Below are positions 8,635-21,243 of a stretch of DNA of 64,000 bases, in pieces; positions within the stretch are counted from its first letter, which is position 1, and each line of letters opens with the position of its first letter. The stretch comes from Pseudomonas alkylphenolica. Lineage in GTDB: Bacteria; Pseudomonadota; Gammaproteobacteria; Pseudomonadales; Pseudomonadaceae. Where the stretch lies: assembly GCF_000746525.1 (NCBI RefSeq), contig NZ_CP009048.1, forward strand, positions 281,501 to 345,500, given 5' to 3'. The notes beneath the pieces are model-generated. The model had not been told where the DNA came from. It did no database searches and saw only the letters and a list, made by a program, of their open reading frames with translations. The position numbers were made by a program, and so were the translations under genes.

Positions 8635-9783
8635 ATGAGCCTCAATGTTTTCTGGTTTCTTCCCACCCACGGCGACGGCCACTATCTGGGCACCGCCGAA
8701 GGTGCGCGCGCTGTCGATCACGGTTACTTGCAGCAGATTGCCCAGGCTGCCGACCGCCTGGGCTTTGGCGGCGTGCTGATTCCGACCGGGCGTTCCTGCG
8801 AGGATTCCTGGCTGGTCGCGGCATCGCTGATACCGGTGACTCAGCGTCTGAAGTTTCTGGTCGCGCTGCGTCCGGGCATCATCTCGCCGACTGTGGCGGC
8901 ACGTCAGGCCGCAACCCTGGACCGGCTCTCCGGCGGCCGGGCGTTGTTCAATCTGGTCACCGGTGGTGATCCGGAAGAGCTTTCCGGTGACGGCCTGTTC
9001 CTCAGTCACGAAGAGCGCTACCAGGCGTCGGTGGAGTTCACCCGCATCTGGCGTCGGGTACTGGAAGGCGAAACCGTCGATTACGACGGTCAGCACATCC
9101 AGGTCAAAGGCGCCAAGCTGCTCTATCCACCGATCCAGCAGCCACGTCCGCCGCTGTACTTTGGTGGCTCTTCGGAGGCAGCACAGGATCTTGCCGCCGA
9201 GCAGGTCGAGCTGTACCTGACCTGGGGTGAGCCGCCGGAAGCGGTTGCCGAGAAGATCGAGCAAGTTCGTGCCAAGGCCGCCAAGCAAGGCCGCAGCGTG
9301 CGCTTCGGTATTCGTCTGCATGTGATTGTGCGCGAAACCAATGCCGAGGCCTGGCAGGCCGCCGAACGCCTGATTTCCCATCTGGACGACGACACCATCG
9401 CCCGCGCCCAGGCGTCACTGGCGCGCTTTGATTCGGTGGGCCAGCAGCGCATGGCCGCACTGCACGGCGGCAACCGTGACAACCTGGAAGTCAGCCCCAA
9501 CCTCTGGGCCGGGGTCGGTCTGGTGCGTGGCGGTGCCGGTACGGCGCTGGTGGGCGATGGGCCGACCGTGGCGCAGCGGGTCAAGGAATATGCCGCACTG
9601 GGCATCGATACCTTCATCTTCTCCGGTTATCCACACCTGGAAGAATCCTACCGGGTGGCGGAGCTGCTGTTCCCGCATCTGGATGTGGAGCGCCCGGAAC
9701 TGCCGAAAAGCGGTGGTTACGTGAGCCCCTTCGGCGAGATGGTTGCCAACGACATCCTGCCCAAATCCGCAGCACAGCGCTGA
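8635..9783 (+). CDS. ssuD: FMNH2-dependent alkanesulfonate monooxygenase SsuD
   Basis: Bacterial-luciferase-family TIM-barrel enzyme of 382 residues that cleaves alkanesulfonates to aldehyde and sulfite using O2 and FMNH2 from SsuE. The start [19 protein letters not shown] and the segment [11 protein letters not shown] (with the conserved Cys, C55) match Ssu[12 protein letters not shown] and [17 protein letters not shown] are further family blocks. GGAGAC lies 9 bases before the ATG. Confidence 0.95.
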   Translation: MSLNVFWFLPTHGDGHYLGTAEGARAVDHGYLQQIAQAADRLGFGGVLIPTGRSCEDSWLVAASLIPVTQRLKFLVALRPGIISPTVAARQAATLDRLSGGRALFNLVTGGDPEELSGDGLFLSHEERYQASVEFTRIWRRVLEGETVDYDGQHIQVKGAKLLYPPIQQPRPPLYFGGSSEAAQDLAAEQVELYLTWGEPPEAVAEKIEQVRAKAAKQGRSVRFGIRLHVIVRETNAEAWQAAERLISHLDDDTIARAQASLARFDSVGQQRMAALHGGNRDNLEVSPNLWAGVGLVRGGAGTALVGDGPTVAQRVKEYAALGIDTFIFSGYPHLEESYRVAELLFPHLDVERPELPKSGGYVSPFGEMVANDILPKSAAQR

Positions 9784-9793
9784 GGACCTGGCC

Positions 9794-10588
9794 ATGAGTC
9801 GAGCATCCACTCCCTGGCCGCAGCGCCTGGCGCCCTGGGCGCTGCCGCTGTTGCTGTTGTCGGTCTGGCAATTGGCAGTCAGCGTCGGCTGGTTGTCGAC
9901 GCGCATCCTGCCGGCACCAAGCGCGGTGTTCAGCGCCGGTGTCGAACTGGTGCGCAGCGGCGAAATCTGGACCCACCTGGCAATCAGTGGCTGGCGCGCC
10001 GCGCTGGGCTTCCTGATCGGTGGCGCAATCGGCCTGGCCCTGGGCTTTATCACCGGTCTGTCGAAATGGGGCGAACGCCTGCTCGACAGCTCGGTGCAGA
10101 TGATCCGTAACGTTCCGCACCTGGCGCTGATCCCGCTGGTGATTCTGTGGTTCGGCATCGATGAGTCGGCGAAGATTTTCCTGGTGGCTCTGGGCACCCT
10201 GTTCCCGATTTACCTCAATACCTACCACGGCATCCGCAACGTCGATCCGGCGCTGGTGGAGATGGCCCGCAGCTATGGCTTGTCCGGCTTCGAACTGTTT
10301 CGCCAGGTGATTCTGCCCGGTGCTTTGCCTTCGATCCTGGTTGGTGTGCGCTTCGCCCTGGGCTTTATGTGGCTGACTCTGATCGTTGCCGAAACCATTT
10401 CGGCCAACGCCGGCATCGGCTACCTGGCGATGAATGCCCGTGAGTTTCTGCAGACCGACGTGGTGGTGCTGGCGATTGTTCTTTATGCCGTGCTCGGCAA
10501 GCTTGCCGACCTGGCCGCGCGGGGCCTTGAGCGGGTCTGGCTGCGCTGGCACCCGGCCTATCAACCGACCCGGGGAGAGGGCGCATGA
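9794..10588 (+). CDS. ssuC: alkanesulfonate ABC transporter permease SsuC
   Basis: Inner-membrane permease of 264 residues with about six hydrophobic helices and the EAA loop [25 protein letters not shown], which contacts SsuB. The ATG at 9794 was chosen over an upstream in-frame one (9743) that would overlap ssuD by 41 bases; GAGGACCTGGCC precedes it. It overlaps ssuB by four bases. Confidence 0.93.
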   Translation: MSRASTPWPQRLAPWALPLLLLSVWQLAVSVGWLSTRILPAPSAVFSAGVELVRSGEIWTHLAISGWRAALGFLIGGAIGLALGFITGLSKWGERLLDSSVQMIRNVPHLALIPLVILWFGIDESAKIFLVALGTLFPIYLNTYHGIRNVDPALVEMARSYGLSGFELFRQVILPGALPSILVGVRFALGFMWLTLIVAETISANAGIGYLAMNAREFLQTDVVVLAIVLYAVLGKLADLAARGLERVWLRWHPAYQPTRGEGA

Positions 10589-11397
10589 CCATCCTCAAAG
10601 AACCACCCGCACGGCTATTGCGCGGCATACCGCTGGCGGCGCACAACCTGCAGAAAACCTTTGGCCAGCGCCAGGTACTGCGTGACATCGACCTGCATAT
10701 TCCTGCCGGACAGTTCGTCGCGATCGTCGGGCGTAGCGGTTGCGGTAAAAGCACCCTGTTGCGTTTGCTCGCGGGGCTCGACCAGCCTACTGGCGGCGAG
10801 CTGCTGGCAGGTTCGGCGCCATTGAGCGAGGCACGCGAAGACACCCGGCTGATGTTCCAGGAAGCGCGGCTGTTGCCGTGGAAAAAGGTGATCGACAACG
10901 TCGGCCTGGGCTTGTCCGGCAACTGGCGACCACAGGCGTTGCAAGCCCTGGAGGCAGTCGGTCTGGCCGAACGTGCCAACGAGTGGCCGGCGGCGCTGTC
11001 GGGCGGGCAAAAGCAGCGCGTGGCCCTGGCCCGTGCCTTGATCCACCAGCCGCGTCTGTTGTTGCTCGATGAACCGTTGGGCGCGCTGGATGCCCTGACC
11101 CGTATCGAGATGCAGCAATTGATCGAGCGGCTCTGGCGGCAGCACGGCTTCACCGTCTTGCTGGTGACCCACGATGTCAGCGAAGCGGTTGCCGTCGCAG
11201 ACCGGGTGATTCTCATCGAAGACGGTGAAGTGGGCCTGGACCTGATCGTCGACCTGCCGCGCCCTCGTGTGCGTGGCTCCCATCGCCTGGCGGCGCTGGA
11301 AACCGAAGTTCTCAACCGCGTTCTCTCGGTGCCGGGTGCACCGCCTGAGCCGGAACCCGTAGCACCTTTGCCAACGCAGCTGCGTTGGGCTCATTGA
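10585..11397 (+). CDS. ssuB: alkanesulfonate ABC transporter ATP-binding protein SsuB
   Basis: ATPase of 270 residues for sulfonate uptake. Walker A GRSGCGKS (49-56), signature LSGGQ (138-142), Walker B LLLLDEP (158-164) and H-loop H196 are all intact. Its start overlaps the ssuC stop (ATGA). Confidence 0.94.
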   Translation: MTILKEPPARLLRGIPLAAHNLQKTFGQRQVLRDIDLHIPAGQFVAIVGRSGCGKSTLLRLLAGLDQPTGGELLAGSAPLSEAREDTRLMFQEARLLPWKKVIDNVGLGLSGNWRPQALQALEAVGLAERANEWPAALSGGQKQRVALARALIHQPRLLLLDEPLGALDALTRIEMQQLIERLWRQHGFTVLLVTHDVSEAVAVADRVILIEDGEVGLDLIVDLPRPRVRGSHRLAALETEVLNRVLSVPGAPPEPEPVAPLPTQLRWAH

Positions 11398-11415
11398 CCT
11401 GAAGGAAGCAAGCAG

Positions 11416-11631
11416 ATGACCATCAAAGCGATCAACGTACGTAACCAGTTCAAAGGCACCGTGAAGGAAATCCTCGAAGGCCCGGTGCTCTCGGAAATCG
11501 ACGTGCAGACGGCGTCGGGTATCGTCACCTCGGTGATCACCACCCGTTCGGTGCGCGAGCTGGAACTGGCCATCGGCAGTGAAGTGATTGCTTTTGTGAA
11601 GTCGACTGAAGTGTCTATCGCCAAGCTCTGA
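11416..11631 (+). CDS. ssuF: molbindin-like TOBE-domain protein SsuF
   Basis: A 71-residue single Mop/TOBE domain (INVRNQFKGTVKEILEGPVLSEIDVQ...GIVTSVIT). Domains of this type bind molybdate or other oxyanions as oligomers. In pseudomonads it is the last ssu gene and has been linked to sulfonate growth, but its biochemical role is not settled. It starts 18 bases after ssuB with AAGGAAG upstream. Confidence 0.88.
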   Translation: MTIKAINVRNQFKGTVKEILEGPVLSEIDVQTASGIVTSVITTRSVRELELAIGSEVIAFVKSTEVSIAKL

Positions 11632-11634
11632 GGC

Positions 11635-11695
11635 ATCGCGGGGCAAGCCCGCTCCCACCGGCAATCAACCGGTGGGAGCGGGCTTGCCCCGCGAT
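11635..11695. repeat. inverted REP pair
   Basis: Two 25-base REP copies (11635-11659 and 11671-11695) with core GCGGGGCAAGCCCGCTCC face each other over an 11-base spacer. They lie between convergent ssuF and the TetR gene and can form one long hairpin, possibly the end signal for ssu, since no T-run terminator is visible. Confidence 0.9.
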
Positions 11696-11702
11696 AGCGC
11701 CG

Positions 11703-12329
11703 TCAGCGTTTCGGTAAATACGGCGGCAGATACAACCCCAGATACGCATCAAACACGCGCATGCCTTCCTCGGCCATACGCGGCGTAATCTGCCCGTGCA
11801 ACTGCACCGAGCGGGCATACACCCGATCCCCCAGCTCCATGGCCAGGGCAAACACATCGACGTCTTCCGGCAGCACCGGCAGCTGGAAGTGCTGGGCGAA
11901 CAGCTTGTGCATCAGGTCGCCCAGTTCGATGTCGTGTTGACGGTCGGCCTGGGTCACTTCGCTCAAGCCATGCTGGGCGAGGATCAACTGACGGGCTGCG
12001 GCATCCTGGTTGTAGATGCTCAACATGCGCTGCTCGACCAGGCGCGACAGGTCGTGCCAGGTGTTCAGCGTGTTGGCTTCAATCGGCTCGGCCAGGCACG
12101 CCCGGAACGCGCCATGCACATCGGCGGTCAGGGCCTCGAGCAAGGCCGGGACACTGGCGAAAAAGTGATACACCGAGGACGGCGGGATTTGTGCCCGCTC
12201 GGCGACACTGTAGATCGACAGGCTGGCCACGCCCTCGCTGGCCAGCAGGGTACGCGCCGCCTCGAGGATCGAGTCGATCCGCGCCTGGCTGGCGGCGCGG
12301 GGTTTGCGTGTGGAGACAGTCCGGCTCAT
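11703..12329 (-). CDS. TetR/AcrR-family transcriptional regulator
   Basis: A 208-residue regulator. The N-terminal HTH spans about residues 13-60 (ARIDSILEAARTLLASEGVASLSIYSVAERAQIPPSSVYHFFASVPALLEAL), with a helical ligand-binding domain after it. The ATG at 12329 is one base from the gshA stop, so it is probably co-transcribed with gshA. Longer upstream starts would lie inside gshA. The ligand and targets are unknown; nothing divergent is present to suggest a target. Confidence 0.85.
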   Translation of the reverse strand: MSRTVSTRKPRAASQARIDSILEAARTLLASEGVASLSIYSVAERAQIPPSSVYHFFASVPALLEALTADVHGAFRACLAEPIEANTLNTWHDLSRLVEQRMLSIYNQDAAARQLILAQHGLSEVTQADRQHDIELGDLMHKLFAQHFQLPVLPEDVDVFALAMELGDRVYARSVQLHGQITPRMAEEGMRVFDAYLGLYLPPYLPKR

Positions 12330-12330
12330 G

Positions 12331-13917
12331 TCAGTTGCTGATTGCCAGGATGCTGGCCTGATAAGCACTGACGAACAGGTCGAAGTCGGCCTTGTCCTCT
12401 TCGCGCTCAAGTCTGGCCTGGGCCTCCAGGGATTCGCGCGCCGCTGTTTCGAAGCGCTGCTGCTCGTCCGCCGGCAGGGCTTGGGCGCGGAAGAACTCGG
12501 CATGTGCCTGGCTCTGGCGCAAGGCAAAGCGGCTGAAGCTCTCCTTGTGTTCAGTCATGCTCGCCAGGACCTGGGCCGACGGCGTCAGAGACGGGTCGCT
12601 GACCTTGGCCTTCTGCAGTTCAAGCGCCTTGGCGTGTTCATCGCTGTCCAGGCTGCGGTCGAGCAGCGCGGCCAATGGCGCAATCCGCTCAAGCAGTTCA
12701 TTGGCCCATTCCTTGAGTTCCACCGGCTTGCCGTGGCGTTGCAGCACCAGGCCCGGGCGGCGACCTTCCTTGACCACACTGAGGAAGTTGCCGGTGCAGT
12801 TGCCGCATTCCAGGTAACCCAGCAGCGGGCTGTCTTCCAGAGCGCAGAACAACAGGAAGGCGTCGAGGAAGCGCGATTCCGGCAAATCGATGCCGGTCGG
12901 CAGGAACGGGTTGATGTCCAGGCACCGCACTTCGACGTACTGGATACCGCGGGCCATCAGGGCCTGGATCGGCCGCTCACCGCTGTAGGTCACGCGTTTG
13001 GGGCGGATGTTGGAGTAGTACTCGTTTTCGATCTGCAGGATGTTGGTATTGAGCTGTACCCATTCACCATCCTTGTGCGTACCGATTTCGACATACGGCG
13101 CATACGGGGTGGCGACGGCCTTGCGCAGGCTGTCGGTGTAGCTGTTCAGATCGTTGTAGCAAGGCGTCAGGCCGGCCTGGGCGTTGCTCTGGTAACCCAG
13201 GTCGCTCATGCGCAGGCTGGTGGCGTACGGCAGGTAGAGCGTATCGGCGTCGAACTGTTCGAGCTGATGCGGGCGGCCGCGCAGGAAACCGGCATCCAGC
13301 GCCGGCGAGGCGCCGAACAGGTACATCAGCAACCAGCTGTAGCGGCGGAAGTTACGGATCAGGGCGATGTAAGCCGCCGACTGATACGCGCGGTCATCGA
13401 GGTTGCTGGCTTCAGCGCTGCGCAGCAGCGGCCAGAGTTTTTCTGGCAGCGAGAAATTGTAGTGAATCCCGGCAATGCACTGCATGGTGCGGCCGTAACG
13501 CAGGGCCAGGCCCTTGCGGTAGACGTACTTGAGCTGACCGATGTTGGAATCGCCATACCAGGCAATCGGAATGTCTTCCTCGGCCGGTAGCGGGCAGGGC
13601 ATCGACGGACTCCACAGGTATTCGCTACCCAGTTTGGAGTAGGCGAAGCGGTGGATGTTCTCCAGGCTTTCGAGGGTCTGCGCCGGGTCGGCCAGGGCTG
13701 GGGTGATGAACTCCAGCAGCGACTCCGAGTAGTCCGTGGTGATCTGCTCGTGGGTCAACGCCGCGCCGAGAGCCTCGGGGTGCGGGGTTTGTGCCAGGCG
13801 ACCGTCCTCGGTCACACGCAAGCATTCGCGCTCGATGCCGTGCAGGCACTGCTTGAGCAGGGAGAGGTTGTCGCCTTGGCCGAGCAGGCTCAGGCGGCGG
13901 TTGAGAAGTTCGCTCAA
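12331..13917 (-). CDS. gshA: glutamate-cysteine ligase GshA (TTG start)
   Basis: First enzyme of glutathione synthesis, joining glutamate and cysteine with ATP; 528 residues, normal for the gamma-proteobacterial type-1 family. Recognised by [16 protein letters not shown] near the N-terminus and by IEVR-like segment [14 protein letters not shown] prefer the TTG at 13917: it gives [13 protein letters not shown], as in homologues, and AAGGA lies 7 bases upstream of it. The alternative GTG at 13932 would place that ribosome site inside the gene. Confidence 0.93.
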   Translation of the reverse strand: MSELLNRRLSLLGQGDNLSLLKQCLHGIERECLRVTEDGRLAQTPHPEALGAALTHEQITTDYSESLLEFITPALADPAQTLESLENIHRFAYSKLGSEYLWSPSMPCPLPAEEDIPIAWYGDSNIGQLKYVYRKGLALRYGRTMQCIAGIHYNFSLPEKLWPLLRSAEASNLDDRAYQSAAYIALIRNFRRYSWLLMYLFGASPALDAGFLRGRPHQLEQFDADTLYLPYATSLRMSDLGYQSNAQAGLTPCYNDLNSYTDSLRKAVATPYAPYVEIGTHKDGEWVQLNTNILQIENEYYSNIRPKRVTYSGERPIQALMARGIQYVEVRCLDINPFLPTGIDLPESRFLDAFLLFCALEDSPLLGYLECGNCTGNFLSVVKEGRRPGLVLQRHGKPVELKEWANELLERIAPLAALLDRSLDSDEHAKALELQKAKVSDPSLTPSAQVLASMTEHKESFSRFALRQSQAHAEFFRAQALPADEQQRFETAARESLEAQARLEREEDKADFDLFVSAYQASILAISN

Positions 13918-14070
13918 GATGGATTCCTTCACGCGTCAGTCGCCCCAATATGGGGGTGGAAATGACGGTCTACAAGGGTGGACAGAGGAACTGGCGTTGT
14001 CGCCTGGTTTTGGCCGGCTTTCGGCAGTGCCTGCGCTCTGCCGAAAGTATCGCAATTTGGCTGTTTGCGG

Positions 14071-14453
14071 CTAGAGGACGACGAACGTTCCCTGCGCTTT
14101 TGCCACCAGCTTGTCGTCCTGAAGTACTTCAGCGTCGACCACCAGGGTGCGCCGCCCGGCATGCAGCACCCGGGCGATGCACAGCACCTCACCTTCGCTG
14201 ACTGCGCGCAGGTAGTTGATCTTGCATTCCAGGGTCACGCTCTGCTGGTCGAAGCCATGGGAACTGGAGCAGGCCAGCCCCATGGCGGTATCGACCAGGC
14301 TGAAGATCGCCCCGCCATGCAGCTTGGCGCCGCGGTTGCGTAAATGCGGCTCCAGGGCGAGGGTCATTTCTGCAACCCCCGCTTCCAGACGTTGCAGGCG
14401 GCAGCCAAGCAGCTGGCTGAAGGCGCTGAGGACGACCTCTTGCGGGGTTTCCA

Positions 14454-14454
<1 letters not shown>
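14071..14454 (-). CDS. PaaI-type hotdog thioesterase
   Basis: A 127-residue hotdog-fold acyl-CoA thioesterase. The HGGAIFSLVDTAMGLAC segment (about 46-62) is the PaaI active-site helix with the catalytic Asp, and SVTLECKINYLRAVSEGEV follows as in the family. The ATG at 14454 shares one base with the tex stop (TGATG), implying translational coupling; a GTG one codon earlier is also possible. The substrate is unknown. Confidence 0.86.
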
Positions 14455-16772
<2,318 letters not shown>

Positions 16773-17012
16773 AAAACCACCTGACAAATTGTGAAAACAA
16801 AGGCCGCGGGCGGGCGCCATGGGGCACCCGGAGCAATGCGGCGCTGGCTGAAAGCGGCGCATTATACCCAGCGCGCCGGACTTGCGGTGATAGCAGCGCG
16901 CCAGCTCTCGACCAGGCAGAACTGGCGCACCGGGAAAAATCTGCTAACAATGCACACGGCACGGCCAATGGCGGCTAAGCCATAATGCGTGCCGAGATTA
17001 GAGGAGTTATTC

Positions 17013-17753
17013 ATGAGCAGCACTGCACAAACCGCTGAAGGCGAAAAAATTCTCATCGTCGATGACGACCCGGGCTTGAGCAGCCTGCTGGAACGTTTCT
17101 TCACCAGTAAGGGCTATCGCGCCCGTGCAGTACCCAACACCGAACAGATGGACCGCCTGCTGGCCCGTGAGGTTTTCAACCTTGTCGTCCTGGACTTGAT
17201 GCTGCCTGGCGAGGATGGTCTTACCGCCTGCCGTCGCCTGCGCGCCGCCAACAACCAGATCCCGATCATCATGCTCACCGCCAAAGGCGACGAACTGAGC
17301 CGGATCAAGGGCCTGGAACTGGGGGCCGACGATTATCTGGCCAAACCGTTCAACCCCGACGAGTTGATGGCGCGGGTCAAGGCCGTGCTGCGTCGCCAGG
17401 CCCCCGCGGTACCGGGTGCACCGGGCAGCGAAGATGAAACCGTCACCTTCGGCGACTATGAGTTGTCGCTGGCGACCCGTGAACTCAAGCGTGGCGAAGA
17501 AGTGCACATGCTCACCACCGGTGAGTTCGCCGTGCTCAAGGCGCTGGTCATGCATGCTCGCGAGCCGCTGACCCGCGACAAGCTGATGAACCTGGCCCGT
17601 GGCCGTGAATGGGATGCCCTGGAGCGTTCCATCGACGTGCAGATTTCCCGCCTGCGCCGCATGATCGAACCCGACCCGTCGAAGCCGCGCTATATCCAGA
17701 CCGTCTGGGGCGTTGGCTACGTGTTTGTACCGGATGGCAATGCCGGCAAGTGA
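17013..17753 (+). CDS. ompR: response regulator OmpR (AmgR-like)
   Basis: A 246-residue OmpR-family regulator: receiver domain with acidic pair D17/D18 and phospho-acceptor D61 in VVLDLMLPGEDG, then a winged-helix DNA-binding domain from about residue 145 (VTFGDYELSLATRELKRGEEVHMLTTGEFAVL). GAGGAG lies 8 bases before the ATG. Its partner is the kinase encoded 127 bases downstream. In P. aeruginosa the orthologous pair (AmgRS) handles envelope stress and aminoglycoside tolerance; the role here is inferred. Confidence 0.92.
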   Translation: MSSTAQTAEGEKILIVDDDPGLSSLLERFFTSKGYRARAVPNTEQMDRLLAREVFNLVVLDLMLPGEDGLTACRRLRAANNQIPIIMLTAKGDELSRIKGLELGADDYLAKPFNPDELMARVKAVLRRQAPAVPGAPGSEDETVTFGDYELSLATRELKRGEEVHMLTTGEFAVLKALVMHAREPLTRDKLMNLARGREWDALERSIDVQISRLRRMIEPDPSKPRYIQTVWGVGYVFVPDGNAGK

Positions 17754-17782
17754 TGTTTCGAGTGTAGGAGCCAGTCACTGCA

Positions 17783-17814
17783 AGCAGGGCGGACCTTCGG
17801 GTTGCCCTGTTTTT
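17783..17814 (+). terminator. terminator-like hairpin between ompR and envZ
   Basis: CAGGGC (17785-17790) pairs with GCCCTG (17804-17809), with an inner ACC-TTCG-GGT stem and five T directly after. It lies inside what is usually a compact ompR-envZ operon, so it could attenuate envZ expression. Confidence 0.6.
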
Positions 17815-17835
17815 GCGTGTGCCGAGATCCGCAAA

Positions 17836-17864
17836 GCCTGCGAGCCATGCTCGTTCCTGCAAAG
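17836..17864. repeat. REP-like short palindrome of a second type
   Basis: CGAGC CAT GCTCG (17841-17853), flanked by GCCTG and TTCCTGC, resembles the other common Pseudomonas REP class (read on the minus strand, GGAACGAGCATGGCTCGCAGG). It lies just upstream of the envZ start, separated by AAAGTGTGTAGCC. It is a single copy in this window. Confidence 0.4.
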
Positions 17865-17880
17865 TGTGTAGCCGTTGTTA

Positions 17881-19194
17881 ATGAAAACGCCCCTGTGGTT
17901 CCCGCAAAGCTTCTTCGCCCGCACCCTCTGGCTGGTGCTGATCGTCGTGCTGTTTTCCAAGGCCCTGACCCTGGTTTACCTGCTGATGAACGAAGACGTG
18001 CTGGTCGATCGTCAGTACAGCCACGGGGTGGCCCTGACCTTGCGTGCCTACTGGGCCGCCGATGAGTCCGACCGCGACAAGATTGCTGAAGCGGCAGGGT
18101 TGATCCGGGTGGTCGGCTCCGGTGTGCCGGAAGGTGAGCAGCACTGGCCGTACAGTGAAATCTACCAGCGTCAGATGCAGGCCGAGCTTGGTGCCGACAC
18201 CGAGGTACGCCTGCGCATCCACGCGCCACCGGCGCTGTGGGTAAGGGCGCCGAGCCTGGGCGATGGCTGGTTGAAAGTGCCGCTGTATCCACATCCGCTA
18301 CGCGGCCAGAAAATCTGGAGCGTGCTCGGCTGGTTCCTGGCTATTGGTCTGTTGTCCACGGCATCGGCCTGGATCTTTGTCCGCCAGCTCAACCAGCCGC
18401 TCAAACGCCTGGTTTTTGCTGCCCGGCAACTGGGGCAGGGGCGCAGTGTGCGCTTGCCGGTCAGCGATACGCCGAGCGAGATGACCGAGGTTTACCGGGC
18501 CTTCAATCAGATGGCCGAGGATGTCGAACAGGCCGGACGCGAGCGGGAGTTGATGCTGGCGGGTGTGTCCCACGACCTGCGTACGCCCTTGACCCGCTTG
18601 CGCCTGTCCTTGTCGTTGCTGGCCAACGAAAGTGATCTGACCGACGACATGGTGCGGGACATCGAAGACATGGACGCCATCCTCGACCAGTTCCTCGCCT
18701 TCATTCGTGACGGGCGTGACGAACCGGTGGAGGAGGTCGACCTGAGCGATCTGGTGCGTGAAGTAGTCGCGCCGTTCAACCAGCCTGAAGAGCGGGTGCG
18801 TTTGTGCCTCGAGCCGATTCCGCCTTTCCCGCTGCGCCGGGTTTCGCTCAAGCGCATGCTCAACAACCTGATTGGCAACGCCCTGTATCACGCCGGTAAA
18901 GGGGTTGAGGTGGCGGCCTACGTCTCGGGTGACAGCAGTGCGCCTTACGTGGTGCTCAGTGTGCTGGACCGGGGGGCGGGCATCGATCCGAACGAGCTTG
19001 AAGGGATCTTCAACCCGTTCATTCGTGGTGACCGTGCCCGCAGCGGCAAGGGCACGGGGCTGGGGCTGGCGATCGTCAAGCGAATCGCCGCCCAGCATGG
19101 CGGCAATGTCGAGCTGCGCAACCGCTCCGGCGGCGGCCTGGAAGCCCGGGTACGCCTGCCGCTGGGGCTGTTGCTGCCGCGTGATGCGGTGTAA
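17881..19194 (+). CDS. envZ: sensor histidine kinase EnvZ (AmgS-like)
   Basis: Inner-membrane two-component kinase of 437 residues. Transmembrane helices lie at about 13-35 and 148-167 and enclose a periplasmic sensor of about 110 residues. A HAMP domain follows (170-222), then the HisKA domain with H231 in VSHDLRTPLTRLR, and the HATPase with GNALYHAG (N box) and DRGAGIDPNELEGIFNPFIRGD...GTGLGLAIVKRI (G boxes). I chose the ATG at 17881. It phosphorylates the OmpR encoded just upstream. Confidence 0.92.
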   Translation: MKTPLWFPQSFFARTLWLVLIVVLFSKALTLVYLLMNEDVLVDRQYSHGVALTLRAYWAADESDRDKIAEAAGLIRVVGSGVPEGEQHWPYSEIYQRQMQAELGADTEVRLRIHAPPALWVRAPSLGDGWLKVPLYPHPLRGQKIWSVLGWFLAIGLLSTASAWIFVRQLNQPLKRLVFAARQLGQGRSVRLPVSDTPSEMTEVYRAFNQMAEDVEQAGRERELMLAGVSHDLRTPLTRLRLSLSLLANESDLTDDMVRDIEDMDAILDQFLAFIRDGRDEPVEEVDLSDLVREVVAPFNQPEERVRLCLEPIPPFPLRRVSLKRMLNNLIGNALYHAGKGVEVAAYVSGDSSAPYVVLSVLDRGAGIDPNELEGIFNPFIRGDRARSGKGTGLGLAIVKRIAAQHGGNVELRNRSGGGLEARVRLPLGLLLPRDAV

Positions 19195-19223
19195 TGGGGT
19201 GTAGTGGTCTGGGTGGTGGATTC

Positions 19224-19249
19224 ATCGCGGGGCAAGCCCGCTCCCACAG
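19224..19249. repeat. single REP element
   Basis: One copy of the ATCGCGGGGCAAGCCCGCTC type repeat lies between convergent envZ and rimK. No inverted partner is seen nearby. Confidence 0.8.
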
Positions 19250-19253
19250 GCCA

Positions 19254-20159
19254 CTAGCCCTTACCTTTGGTGCGGGTCAGGTTTGGCCCGCCGTTCTTCT
19301 CCAGATGCTCGATGATCATCCCGGCAACGTCCTTGGCGGTGGTGACCTCGATGCCCTCAAGCCCAGGTGACGAGTTCACCTCCATCACCAGCGGGCCGTG
19401 ATTGGAGCGCAGGATATCCACTCCGGCGACGCTCAAGCCCATGACCTTGGCCGCACGGATGGCGGTCATGCGTTCTTCCGGGGTGATCTTGATCAGGCTG
19501 GCGCTGCCGCCGCGATGCAGGTTGGAACGGAACTCGCCGGGTTTGGCCTGGCGCTTCATCGAGGCAATGACCTTGTCACCGACCACGAAGCAGCGGATAT
19601 CGGCGCCGCCGGCCTCCTTGATGTATTCCTGGACCATGATGTTCTGCTTCAGGCCCATGAACGCCTCGATCACCGACTCGGCAGCCTTGGTGGTTTCACA
19701 CAGGACCACGCCGATGCCCTGGGTGCCTTCGAGTACCTTGATCACCAGCGGTGCGCCGTTGACCATCTGGATCAGGTCGGGGATATCGTCGGGGGAGTGG
19801 GCAAAGCCGGTGACCGGCAGGCCGATGCCACGGCGTGACAACAGCTGCAGGGAACGCAGTTTGTCACGCGAACGGGCGATGGCCACCGATTCGTTCAATG
19901 GGAACACACCCATCATTTCGAACTGACGCAGCACCGCGCAGCCATAGAAGGTCACCGAGGCCCCGATGCGCGGGATCACCGCATCAAAGCCTTCCAGGGG
20001 CTTGCCGCGGTAGTGGATCTGCGGCTTGTGGCTGGCGATGTTCATGTAGGCGCGCAGGGTATCGATCACAACCATTTCATGGCCTCGTGCAGTACCGGCT
20101 TCAACCAGACGACGAGTGGAATACAGACGCGGGTTTCGCGACAGCACGGCGATCTTCAT
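19254..20159 (-). CDS. rimK: ribosomal protein S6 glutamate ligase RimK
   Basis: ATP-grasp ligase of 301 residues that adds glutamates to the C-terminus of ribosomal protein S6. Key blocks are the N-terminal [21 protein letters not shown], the ATP-binding [18 protein letters not shown], the D/R block [21 protein letters not shown], and the metal-binding [14 protein letters not shown]. Its ATG overlaps the stop of the protease gene upstream by four bases. In P. fluorescens this pair modulates ribosome composition and environmental adaptation. Confidence 0.94.
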   Translation of the reverse strand: MKIAVLSRNPRLYSTRRLVEAGTARGHEMVVIDTLRAYMNIASHKPQIHYRGKPLEGFDAVIPRIGASVTFYGCAVLRQFEMMGVFPLNESVAIARSRDKLRSLQLLSRRGIGLPVTGFAHSPDDIPDLIQMVNGAPLVIKVLEGTQGIGVVLCETTKAAESVIEAFMGLKQNIMVQEYIKEAGGADIRCFVVGDKVIASMKRQAKPGEFRSNLHRGGSASLIKITPEERMTAIRAAKVMGLSVAGVDILRSNHGPLVMEVNSSPGLEGIEVTTAKDVAGMIIEHLEKNGGPNLTRTKGKG

Positions 20160-20638
20160 GCAACACCTGTGGAAGGAGAAATAGTGGCCGGAAATGCCGG
20201 CTTGTCCTGAACGTACTTAAGGCCCGGATTGACCACCAACTGGCCATGGATCAGGGCTTTGGAACCGAGCAACAGGCGATAGCGCATGGCCTTGCGGCAA
20301 GCCAGGGTGAATTCCACTTGCCAGACCCGGTCACCCAGCGCCAGCGGTGTGCGGATCACGTAGCGGATTTGCGTCTGGCCATTGGAGCTCTTGATGGTTT
20401 TCATCGTCACCAGCGGCGCTTCGCAGCGCCGGTGACGTAGTTGCACGACCGAGCCCAGGTGCGCATTGAAGCGCACCCAGGGCTCGCCGTTGCGCTCGAA
20501 AGGCTCGACCTCGGTGGCATGCAGGCTCGAGGTGCTGGCGCCGGTGTCGATCTTGGCGCGCAGGCCAGCCACGCCGAGGTCGGGCAAGGCTACCCACTCG
20601 CGCAGGCCAATCACAGTCAAATGGTCAAATGTCTTCAA
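20156..20638 (-). CDS. rimB: RimB-type retropepsin-like protease (PF05618)
   Basis: About 160 residues; the domain formerly called ATP-dependent zinc protease but with an aspartic-protease signature, [14 protein letters not shown]. It is coupled to rimK by a four-base overlap and probably removes the glutamate tail RimK adds to S6. The start is uncertain: TTG at 20638 gives the family-like [22 protein letters not shown], while a TTG three codons earlier is an alternative. The longer open frame upstream, to 20788, would run into the hslR start and its sequence looks non-protein-like. Confidence 0.82.
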   Translation of the reverse strand: MKTFDHLTVIGLREWVALPDLGVAGLRAKIDTGASTSSLHATEVEPFERNGEPWVRFNAHLGSVVQLRHRRCEAPLVTMKTIKSSNGQTQIRYVIRTPLALGDRVWQVEFTLACRKAMRYRLLLGSKALIHGQLVVNPGLKYVQDKPAFPATISPSTGVA

Positions 20639-20779
20639 ATTGCTCAACCAGCATAAAAAGTCGCAAGGCCGGAACCGGCGTGCGCGACAGGTCGGTGAAC
20701 TGTAAGCACGCCGCGGTTTTTTTGCATCCGCCAGATACGGTAGTACAGTTCCGTTTACGAAATTAAGCGGGGAAATGTC

Positions 20780-21181
20780 ATGGCACAAAAGCCGGAAGAG
20801 GACGATAAGGTCCGCTTGGACAAATGGCTATGGGCAGCGCGCTTCTACAAGACCCGGGCGCTGGCCAAGGCAGCCATCGAGAGTGGCAAGGTGCACTGTC
20901 GGGGTGAACGATGCAAGCCAGGCAAAGAGCCACGGGTGGGCGACGAATTCGTCTTGCGCACCGGCTTTGATGAGCGCACGGTGGTGGTCAAGGCGCTATC
21001 AGTGGTGCGTCGTGGCGCGCCTGAGGCCCAGGCGCTGTATGAAGAAACCGCCGAAAGTATCGAGCGGCGCGAGAAGGCCGCCGCCATGCGCAAGGCTGGC
21101 GCACTGGGTGTGACGACCGATGGTCGGCCGACCAAGAAACAACGGCGCCAGCTCCACCAGCTTCACGACAGCGCCGGTTAA
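20780..21181 (+). CDS. hslR: ribosome-associated heat shock protein Hsp15
   Basis: A 133-residue S4-domain RNA-binding protein ([38 protein letters not shown]) with a basic C-terminal tail rich in K/R/Q. It binds 50S subunits carrying a nascent chain after abortive translation. It lies divergent from rimBK and upstream of hslO, as in other pseudomonads. GGGGAAA lies close to the ATG. Confidence 0.93.
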   Translation: MAQKPEEDDKVRLDKWLWAARFYKTRALAKAAIESGKVHCRGERCKPGKEPRVGDEFVLRTGFDERTVVVKALSVVRRGAPEAQALYEETAESIERREKAAAMRKAGALGVTTDGRPTKKQRRQLHQLHDSAG

Positions 21182-21243
21182 CGGGCGCGGGGCGCACTGA
21201 TAAACTAGGTGCCATTAACTCATTTACGCGAAAACCCGAACCC

